Shown here: piece after piece, positions 35,936-41,683 of the stretch
Position numbering within the stretch: position 1 is the first letter of the stretch
Layout of the letters: every line of letters begins with the position of its first letter
Assembly (NCBI GenBank): GCA_963781555.1
Contig: CAWAGB010000006.1
Coordinates: 310,001-374,000 of the forward strand
Length of the DNA stretch: 64,000 bases
Origin: JAICQM01 sp963781555
GTDB taxonomy: Bacteria > Chloroflexota > Limnocylindria > QHBO01
Direction: 5' to 3'
Notes under the pieces: model-generated
What the model saw: the letters and a program-made list of their open reading frames with translations, nothing else
What the model was told of the DNA's origin: nothing
The model's database searches: none
Made by a program: the position numbers and the translations under genes

Positions 35936-35941
35936 TACGCT
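35936..35941 (+). promoter_or_regulatory. -10 element of leaderless acyltransferase gene
   Basis: TACGCT ends 7 nt before GTG 35949. Confidence 0.5.
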
Positions 35942-35948
35942 CTCGCCC

Positions 35949-37064
35949 GTGACCACCGCGACGCCCCACCCCGCGCCCGACCCGGACGGGCCGCATGATG
36001 CGCGTGCGCTCGCTTTCACCTCGTACCTGCGGATCCTGGCGATGGTCGCGGTGGTGGGCATCCACACGCTCACCGCCATCGTGGGCAACGACGCGATCCA
36101 CGACAGCGGCACATGGTTGGTGGGGACGGCTCTCAACCGCTCGCTCTCCTGGGCCGTGCCGCTGTTCGTGATGGTGAGCGGGGCGCTCCTGCTGGCCCCG
36201 ATGGACGGCGAGGGACCGGGCGAGTTCTATCGCCGGAGGCTGCGCCGCATTGCGATCCCGCTGATCGCGGCGCACGTGGGCTACTTCCTGCTGCGCGCGA
36301 TGCTCGGCTCGAAGCTGACGGTGCAGAGCGTCGTGAGCGACCTTCTCAGCGTCCGGGTGTACACCCACCTGTACTTCTTCTGGATCATCCTGGGCCTGTA
36401 CCTGGTGACACCGCTCCTGCGCGCATTCATCGCGCTGCACAGCAGGCGCGACGTCCTCTCGTTTGCGCTCGGGGCCGCGGCATTCTCCGTGCTCGTGGGC
36501 GTGGGAGCCGCGTTCCTGCGACTGACAGGTCTGGCGGTGACCCTCTGGCAGCCGCCCATGCTCACCCTGTGGATTCCCTATGTCGGCTACTTCCTGCTGG
36601 GCTACGCGCTGCGGGACCTCGTCGTCGGCCGGCGCGGCGTGGTGCTGGCAACGGTGGGCTTCCTGGCGGGGAACGCCCTCACCGCGTGGGAGTACATGGC
36701 CGTGCGCGGCGACCCGGTGGCGAGCACCCTGCTCGGGGGCGGCTACCTCGGTCCCCCAACCGTGATCGCCACCGTCTCCATCTTTGTCCTTGGCCGCCGG
36801 TTGATCGCCCCCGGCACCCGGCTGGCGGCCCCGCCGCCTGCGCGCCGCGCACGCGCGTTGGGAGCGCTGACGCTCGGGGTGTTCATCGTGCACTTCGCGG
36901 TCCTGCGCCTGTTCTGGGTGTTCGTGCCGGCCTTCGCATTCCGCCTCAACGCGGGGAGCCTGCCGCGATCCATCGTCCTGTGGGCGCTCGTGGTGGTGGC
37001 CTCGTTCGCCATCAGTGCGGTGATCGCGCACATCCCGCTGGTGCGCCGCACCATCGGTCTCTGA
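35949..37064 (+). CDS. Acyltransferase-3 family membrane protein
   Basis: 371 residues with about ten membrane segments. The family N-terminus is clear: YLRILAMVAVVGIHTLTAIV, carrying the conserved catalytic-like histidine H39 region, followed by PLFVMVSGALLL and FYRRRLRRIAIPL. Members transfer acetyl or other acyl groups to exopolysaccharide, peptidoglycan or lipid sugars on the membrane. No partner glycosyltransferase is next to it here. Confidence 0.87.
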   Translation: MTTATPHPAPDPDGPHDARALAFTSYLRILAMVAVVGIHTLTAIVGNDAIHDSGTWLVGTALNRSLSWAVPLFVMVSGALLLAPMDGEGPGEFYRRRLRRIAIPLIAAHVGYFLLRAMLGSKLTVQSVVSDLLSVRVYTHLYFFWIILGLYLVTPLLRAFIALHSRRDVLSFALGAAAFSVLVGVGAAFLRLTGLAVTLWQPPMLTLWIPYVGYFLLGYALRDLVVGRRGVVLATVGFLAGNALTAWEYMAVRGDPVASTLLGGGYLGPPTVIATVSIFVLGRRLIAPGTRLAAPPPARRARALGALTLGVFIVHFAVLRLFWVFVPAFAFRLNAGSLPRSIVLWALVVVASFAISAVIAHIPLVRRTIGL

Positions 37065-37075
37065 CCGGACCGATG

Positions 37076-37081
37076 TAGGCT
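37076..37081 (+). promoter_or_regulatory. -10 element of leaderless nitrilase gene
   Basis: TAGGCT ends 6 nt before ATG 37088; ACCGATG (37069-37075) abuts it upstream. Confidence 0.58.
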
Positions 37082-37087
37082 CCGCAC

Positions 37088-37942
37088 ATGACACACCAAG
37101 CCGCCGCCCGCACCGATGGACGGCTCACCGTCGCACTCATCTCCGAAGTCTTCTGGGAGCCGGACGGCGCCGTGCGCCTGAAGGAGCGTCTGGCCGACGT
37201 GGCGGATCGCGGCGCGGATCTCGCCGTCCTGCCGGAGCTCCCGCTCAACGCGTGGCGACCGTCCACCCGGGAGGCGCGCGACGATGATGCCGAGGGGATG
37301 GACGGCCCGCGGGCACGCACCCAGGCCGAGGCGGCAGCCGAGGCCGGCATCGGTCTGGTGGGAGGCATCATCCACCGCGATCCGGCCACGGGACGGAGGA
37401 CGAGCCGCGCGCTCGTGATCGACCGCGGCGGGGCGCTCGTCGCGACCTACGAGAAGCTGCACCTTCCGGAGGAGCCCGGCTTCTGGGAGACGAGCCACTA
37501 CGATCCCGGAACTGAACCACCTCGCACGATCGAGGCGTTCGGGGTGAGCGTCGGGGTGCAGCTGTGCTCGGACATCAACCGGCCGGAGGGCTGCCACCTG
37601 CTTGGCGCCCAGGGAGCGGTCGCCGTTCTGGCGCCGCGCGCCACCGAGGAGGCGACCTACCAGCGCTGGAAGCCCGTGTTCCGCGCCAACGCGCAGACCA
37701 GCTGCGCGTACATCCTGAGCGTGAACCGGCCGCATCCGGAGGATGGCGTGCTGATCGGCGGGCCCACGGTCGCCTACGATCCCAACGGCGAGCTGCTGGT
37801 CGAGACCACCGACCGGGTCGCACTGGTCACGGTGGATGCGGCGGTCGTGCAGCGCGCGAGAAGCGACTATCCGGGCTACCTGCCCGTACGGGCGCGGCTG
37901 TACGCGGACGCGTGGGCGGAGATCGCCGGCCGCGACGGCTGA
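37088..37942 (+). CDS. Carbon-nitrogen hydrolase (nitrilase superfamily)
   Basis: 284 residues. The Glu-Lys-Cys triad is visible: E50 in VLPELPL, K123 in YEKLHLPEEPG, C160 in GVQLCSDINRPEG. The family hydrolyses amides, carbamoyl groups or nitriles in the cytoplasm; the YEKLHLPEEPGFWE and SDINRPEG context resembles N-carbamoyl-hydrolase or omega-amidase types but does not decide. Separate promoter from the acyltransferase gene 23 bp upstream. Confidence 0.9.
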   Translation: MTHQAAARTDGRLTVALISEVFWEPDGAVRLKERLADVADRGADLAVLPELPLNAWRPSTREARDDDAEGMDGPRARTQAEAAAEAGIGLVGGIIHRDPATGRRTSRALVIDRGGALVATYEKLHLPEEPGFWETSHYDPGTEPPRTIEAFGVSVGVQLCSDINRPEGCHLLGAQGAVAVLAPRATEEATYQRWKPVFRANAQTSCAYILSVNRPHPEDGVLIGGPTVAYDPNGELLVETTDRVALVTVDAAVVQRARSDYPGYLPVRARLYADAWAEIAGRDG

Positions 37943-37951
37943 AGCTGCACC

Positions 37952-38659
37952 CTACGGATTGAGGGTGAACGTCGCCTCGGCAACCTTCTCGTCGCCCCGG
38001 TACACGCGCATCACGTACTGGCCGGCGCCCCAGTCACGGTAGAGACCGCCGATCGGCGCCGAATAACCGAGCACCGTGGCAGCCGGGTCGACGGCGAAGG
38101 TGCCGGCCTGCCGCGTCTGGACAATGCTCTCGGTGCCGTCCCCCGCGACCTTCACGACCTCCTCCGATAGGGTTGCGGCGCCGTACGGTGCGGTGAAGGC
38201 GATCGAATGCGCGAACGCGGCGGATTGGGGCGTGAAGGTGGTTGCAGGCGCGCTGACGGTCTGCGTTCCGCGGTCGAGTGCCGTCCCGAAGGTCACGGTG
38301 CCGGGGAGGGCGGGCGTCGGAACCGGCGTGTCGCTCGGGACCGCCGGGATGGAGCCGCCAGCCGACGAAGATGGCTCGAAGGAGATCGAGGTGCGCGCGC
38401 TCGGGGATGGGGTCTGGAAGCCGACGGTCGGGGTCGACTTGCCCATGTTCGAGAGCAGGAAGCCCACCACGATCACCGCGAGCACGGCGCCGATGGCGGC
38501 GCCCATGCTCATCAGCGATGCCTGGTCGGTGGGGAACGGTCCGGTCGGTGCCGAGCTGCCTCCTGCCGCCACGAGCGGCACGCCGCACGATCGACAGACC
38601 TGCGCCCACCCGGGGTTCGGCCGGCCGCAGTTGAAGCACTCGACGGTATCGCCGGTCAT
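37952..38659 (-). CDS. Zinc-ribbon membrane protein
   Basis: 235 residues. An N-terminal zinc ribbon (CFNCGRPN and CRSCGVPL, residues 8-28) faces the cytoplasm, a single membrane helix follows (about 48-69), then an S/P/T-rich stalk and an extracellular beta-rich domain ending YVMRVYRGDEKVAEATFTLN. GGGAGG just before ATG 38659 supports the start. The layout resembles zinc-ribbon membrane proteins of unknown function in Chloroflexota and actinobacteria. Confidence 0.75.
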   Translation of the reverse strand: MTGDTVECFNCGRPNPGWAQVCRSCGVPLVAAGGSSAPTGPFPTDQASLMSMGAAIGAVLAVIVVGFLLSNMGKSTPTVGFQTPSPSARTSISFEPSSSAGGSIPAVPSDTPVPTPALPGTVTFGTALDRGTQTVSAPATTFTPQSAAFAHSIAFTAPYGAATLSEEVVKVAGDGTESIVQTRQAGTFAVDPAATVLGYSAPIGGLYRDWGAGQYVMRVYRGDEKVAEATFTLNP

Positions 38660-38933
38660 CGCCTCCCTCGTCCTGGAGCATGGGGTTGGTGGACCGATGG
38701 CGCCGCCCGCGCGGCGCTCGTGCGTGGTCGCCATCCGGTGCACCGGCGCGCCGCCGGTAACCCTAGCACGCTAAGAAGCCGCCGGCGGTGAGAACGCCGA
38801 CGGCCAGGCGATCGACCACGCAACTGGTCGATCACGGTCCATGGTACCGGAGCCGGCGCGGCGGGGCAGGTCCCATGACCCTGCTGACCATCGGCCCATG
38901 CCGAACTGCGGCGCCAGGGCGGAATGTGCGGCA
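38660..38933. other. Intergenic gap
   Basis: No gene recognised. The short frames here lack ribosome sites or -10 hexamers. It may contain the upstream signals for the minus-strand zinc-ribbon membrane protein gene. Confidence 0.35.
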
Positions 38934-39068
38934 ATGGACATTCTGATCGGTCTGGTCGTCATGCTCGGCTTCGCCGTGGTGGTGTCGGGCGTCCTCATCC
39001 TGATCGCCGGCCTCACCGGCGCGCTCGGTCCTGACGAGCCCACGGACGAGGTCTCGCGCTCCCGCTGA
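38934..39068 (+). CDS. Single-helix membrane peptide
   Basis: 44 residues, MDILIGLVVMLGFAVVVSGV followed by more hydrophobic residues and the acidic tail ALGPDEPTDEVSRSR. One strong membrane helix and a charged C-terminus are typical of small membrane proteins. A longer in-frame start at 38898 (MPNCGARAEC) is possible. No ribosome site is clear, so support is modest. Confidence 0.42.
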   Translation: MDILIGLVVMLGFAVVVSGVLILIAGLTGALGPDEPTDEVSRSR

Positions 39069-39144
39069 CCTGTAGCCGTGCCACCCGAGCGGGCGCCGGG
39101 GCGGGCGCTCCCAGCGGGCCGGCGTGGAGCGTTCTGACGGCGCG

Positions 39145-39150
39145 TATACT
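39145..39150 (+). promoter_or_regulatory. -10 element upstream of gene 39174
   Basis: TATACT, near consensus, 23 bp before ATG 39174, which also has GGTGGG as ribosome site; a conventional leadered promoter. Confidence 0.5.
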
Positions 39151-39173
39151 CACTCTCCGATCTGGGTGGGACG

Positions 39174-39632
39174 ATGGCGCACGATCCGGTTGCCGCCGCC
39201 CCCGCGCCCGCCAGGCCCGGCAGCGGTCGACGGCGAACGACCCGAGTACGCGTCCGCCGGGTTGTTGCATCCGCGGGCCTCGGTCTCATGCTCGCGGGTG
39301 CGGCCTGGCTGCTGCGACCCGACTGCCAGCCCATGCGACGAGCACACCTCAGTTGCGCTGCCGCGATCGACGTTGCGCGCCAGGAGCTGGGAATCGCCCT
39401 CCTCCCCGCCGTCCACATCGAATTCAGATACGGCTGGCAGGCGCCGCTGCCCGAGCTGACGGACCCGCCCGGGCCAACCGGCCCAGGTCTCTTGTTCAGC
39501 AACGGGGACACCGGCCACGTCACCTTCACGTTCGCTGACGGCTCCCGTCGGGCCATCAACGTCGTGCGCCAGGAGATCGGGGTGACAACCGCAGCAGCAT
39601 GGCTGGCCCGCTTTCGCGAATCCGACCCCTGA
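39174..39632 (+). CDS. Membrane-anchored hypothetical protein
   Basis: 152 residues. A basic N-terminus (RPGSGRRRTTRVRVRR) precedes a single hydrophobic segment (about 31-47) and an extracytoplasmic domain with two cysteines (RPDCQPM and HLSCAAA). The end repeats a helix motif: AAAIDVARQELGIALLPAV and INVVRQEIGVTTAAAWLARF. No family recognised. A terminator-like hairpin follows at 39641. Confidence 0.65.
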   Translation: MAHDPVAAAPAPARPGSGRRRTTRVRVRRVVASAGLGLMLAGAAWLLRPDCQPMRRAHLSCAAAIDVARQELGIALLPAVHIEFRYGWQAPLPELTDPPGPTGPGLLFSNGDTGHVTFTFADGSRRAINVVRQEIGVTTAAAWLARFRESDP

Positions 39633-39640
39633 CCGCAGGA

Positions 39641-39659
39641 GCCGGTCGTTGGGACCGGC
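39641..39659. terminator. Bidirectional hairpin between gene 39174 and tRNA-Leu
   Basis: GCCGGTC-GTTGG-GACCGGC, perfect 7-bp stem. It lies 8 bp after the plus-strand stop and 9 bp after the 3' end of the minus-strand tRNA, so it could end both transcripts. No T-run. Confidence 0.5.
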
Positions 39660-39668
39660 GCTCAGGGA

Positions 39669-39755
39669 TGGTGCCGGAGGTGGGACTTGAACCCACACGA
39701 GCTTTCACTCATCGGTGTTTGAGACCGACGCGTCTGCCGATTCCGCCACTCCGGC
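39669..39755 (-). tRNA. tRNA-Leu (anticodon CAA), CCA encoded
   Basis: Acceptor stem GCCGGAG pairs with CTCCGGC; discriminator A and an encoded CCA follow (39669-39671). The anticodon stem CGGT/ACCG encloses loop CTCAAAC with anticodon CAA, reading UUG. A long variable arm (TGAGTGAAAGCTCG region) marks a class II tRNA, as expected for leucine. The T-arm has the standard GGTTCAAGTCC. TATAAT lies 14 bp upstream of the 5' end. Confidence 0.96.
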
Positions 39756-39769
39756 GCGGACCAGCGGTC

Positions 39770-39777
39770 ATTATAGG
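39770..39777. promoter_or_regulatory. Overlapping divergent -10 elements for tRNA-Leu and sigma gene
   Basis: ATTATAGG: the minus strand reads TATAAT (39770-39775), 14 nt before the tRNA; the plus strand reads TATAGG (39772-39777), 6 nt before ATG 39784. The two transcription units share one melted region. Confidence 0.58.
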
Positions 39778-39783
39778 AAGCCG

Positions 39784-40431
39784 ATGTCCGACCTCGAACC
39801 GGCCCGTCCCGCCGCCGCGCCGCAAACCGGTGGCCGCACCGCGCCGCTGGATGACGAGGCCGCGCTCGTCGGGCGTGCCATGGCCGGGGATCGGGCCGCC
39901 TTCAGCCGCCTGATGGAGCATTACCAGTCCGCCTGTTACGGCCTGGCGTGGCGCCTGCTGGGCAACGCCGACCTGGCGGCCGACGCGGTGCAGGACGCGT
40001 TCATCCACGCCTACCAGGCCGTCGATCGGTACCGCGGTGGCATCTTCCGCAGCTGGCTGCTGCGGATCACCGCCAACGCGAGCTACGACATCCTGCGTCG
40101 CGCGCAGCGGCGACCGTCGCAGCCGCTGCCCGACCCGGAGGAGGGGGGCTTCGAGCTGCCTGACACCGGCGCCACGAACCCGGTCGTGGAGGCTGGACGC
40201 AGCGAGATGTACCGGCACCTCGAGGCCGCGCTGGGTCAGCTGCCGGCGGACCAGCGAACCGCGATCGTGCTGTGCGACGTCTACGGAATGGACTACAACG
40301 AGGTGGCAGCCATGACCCAATCCGCGCTCGGCACGGTCAAGTCGCGCATCCATCGCGGCCGGCTGCGCCTTCGCGAGCTGCTCATGGAGCACCGGGAACT
40401 CTTCGGCGGCACCGAGCGTCAGGACCGATGA
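39784..40431 (+). CDS. ECF-type RNA polymerase sigma factor
   Basis: 215 residues. Region 2 (FSRLMEHYQSACYGLAWRLL, then DAVQDAFIHAYQAVDRYRGG, FRSWLLRITANASYD) and region 4 (LGQLPADQRTAIVLCDVYGM, YNEVAAMTQSALGTVKSRIH) are complete; this is the SigE/RpoE-like group that pairs with zinc anti-sigma factors. Its stop overlaps the anti-sigma ATG by ATGA. Start ATG 39784 has TATAGG 6 nt upstream; AGGAAG overlapping that hexamer might serve as ribosome site instead. Confidence 0.92.
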   Translation: MSDLEPARPAAAPQTGGRTAPLDDEAALVGRAMAGDRAAFSRLMEHYQSACYGLAWRLLGNADLAADAVQDAFIHAYQAVDRYRGGIFRSWLLRITANASYDILRRAQRRPSQPLPDPEEGGFELPDTGATNPVVEAGRSEMYRHLEAALGQLPADQRTAIVLCDVYGMDYNEVAAMTQSALGTVKSRIHRGRLRLRELLMEHRELFGGTERQDR

Positions 40432-41099
40432 CCATGGATCAGCAGCTGCATCCCGACGACGAGCTCCTCGCCGCCTTCGCCGATGGCGAGGAGCGTGGCA
40501 CGGCAGCGCACATCGAGACATGCGAGCGGTGCGCCGCCCTGGTGGCTGACCTGCGCAGGTTGCGGGTGTCGCTCGCGGAAATGCCGGACATTGCACCCCA
40601 CCGCCCGCTCCGCTTCCTGCCACCTGTCGAGGCGGCTGCCGCGTCCGGCGGCGGCTTCGGTGTGCTGGTACGGCGCCTGTTCGCGCCGGCGATGGTGGCC
40701 GGAGCCGCGCTCGTCCTCGTGGGCAGCGTCGGGATGGCGGCCTCGCCGGGCGGCTTTGCCACGAGCCTGAACGCGGGAGCCGCCGGCGAGGCCGCTGGGC
40801 GCGAGGGGGCGACACCGGACGGAGCGGATCAGGAGTCGCAGGCCTACAACGTCGATTCCGCCTCACAAGGCGGCGGCCGCACGGCCCTGGGCAGCGAGAC
40901 CTCGGCGCCCGAGGTCGCGGGGGCTCCGACACCGACCGAGGAAGCGACGCCCGCATCACCGGCGCCCCGGCCGTTGGCGCCCGCGACGCCGTGGCTGCCC
41001 CTCACGATCGTCGGCGCCATCGTCCTCATCGTGACCATGGTCCTTCGCTGGACCGTCGTCCCGCGGGCGCCCGACCCGCCGCTCTACCCGGGGGCGTAG
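40428..41099 (+). CDS. Zinc-finger anti-sigma factor, single membrane span
   Basis: 223 residues. The zf-HC2 motif H-x3-C-x2-C is in HIETCERCAAL (about 29-39) and should clamp the sigma factor. Two hydrophobic stretches are seen (about 83-105 and 187-207), separated by a long A/S/G/P-rich stretch outside the membrane. Release of the sigma factor would follow cleavage or zinc oxidation; no protease gene is adjacent. Translationally coupled to the sigma gene (ATGA). Confidence 0.85.
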   Translation: MTMDQQLHPDDELLAAFADGEERGTAAHIETCERCAALVADLRRLRVSLAEMPDIAPHRPLRFLPPVEAAAASGGGFGVLVRRLFAPAMVAGAALVLVGSVGMAASPGGFATSLNAGAAGEAAGREGATPDGADQESQAYNVDSASQGGGRTALGSETSAPEVAGAPTPTEEATPASPAPRPLAPATPWLPLTIVGAIVLIVTMVLRWTVVPRAPDPPLYPGA

Positions 41100-41105
41100 C
41101 TCCGG

Positions 41106-41636
41106 TCAGCCGCCGGCGATCTTGCCGGCGACGATGGCGGTGAGCAGCAACGCCACCAGCACCGCGGCAACCAGGAGCGCGGCCCAGCCCGAGTCCCTGA
41201 ACGACCGCTCCACGGGCTCCGGCCGCTGCGGGCGCCGCGTGGCGGGGATGGGCACCTCCCCGGGAGCGCGGATCGTGCGCGGGGCGGCGCGCGTCTCGGC
41301 CGCGGTGGCGCGCCATGACGCCCAGTTCCGCGTGGTGGTCGGCTGCACGGGACGCACGGGCCGCCGGTTAGCCGCCCAGTGCCCGCCCGACGGGGCTCCC
41401 GCTGGCGTCCCCGCGCCAGGGTGCACGCTGTCGTAGTCGGCGCGGCGGGCGCGATCCGACAGGATCTGCCACGCCTCGTTGATCCGCCGCATCCGGGTGG
41501 CGCCCTCCGGGTCGGGCTGGACGTCGGGGTGATAGCGCTTCGCCAGGCGGCGGTGGGCGCGAGCGACCTGCAGCGGGCTCGCGTCGCGGTCGACACCGAG
41601 CACCGCGTACGGGTCGAAGGCAGGCCGATCGGGCAT
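41106..41636 (-). CDS. J-domain protein with C-terminal membrane anchor
   Basis: 176 residues. J domain at the N-terminus (YAVLGVDRDASPLQVARAHR, HPD in KRYHPDVQP, INEAWQILSD), a basic/proline-rich linker, and a hydrophobic tail SGWAALLVAAVLVALLLTAI that anchors it in the membrane with the J domain in the cytoplasm. ATG 41636 has TAGAAT 8 nt upstream; a GTG at 41639 is possible. It is the second J-domain protein lacking zinc and client-binding domains in this window. Divergent from polA. Confidence 0.82.
   Translation of the reverse strand: MPDRPAFDPYAVLGVDRDASPLQVARAHRRLAKRYHPDVQPDPEGATRMRRINEAWQILSDRARRADYDSVHPGAGTPAGAPSGGHWAANRRPVRPVQPTTTRNWASWRATAAETRAAPRTIRAPGEVPIPATRRPQRPEPVERSFRDSGWAALLVAAVLVALLLTAIVAGKIAGG
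41111..41130. terminator. Hairpin at the convergent ends of anti-sigma and J-domain genes
   Basis: CGCCGGC-GATCTT-GCCGGCG, perfect 7-bp stem inside the last codons of the J-domain gene and 12 bp beyond the anti-sigma stop. Terminator-like, no T-run. Confidence 0.4.
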
Positions 41637-41644
41637 CACAGCCG

Positions 41645-41650
41645 ATTCTA
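41645..41650 (-). promoter_or_regulatory. -10 element of J-domain gene
   Basis: Minus-strand TAGAAT, 8 nt before ATG 41636. Confidence 0.5.
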
Positions 41651-41667
41651 CGTGGGCGGCATCGGTC

Positions 41668-41673
41668 TAGACT
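41668..41673 (+). promoter_or_regulatory. -10 element of polA
   Basis: TAGACT ends 10 nt before ATG 41684; CATCGGT (41660-41666) stands one base upstream of it and ACCGATG covers the start codon. Confidence 0.5.
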
Positions 41674-41683
41674 GCTCGGACCG

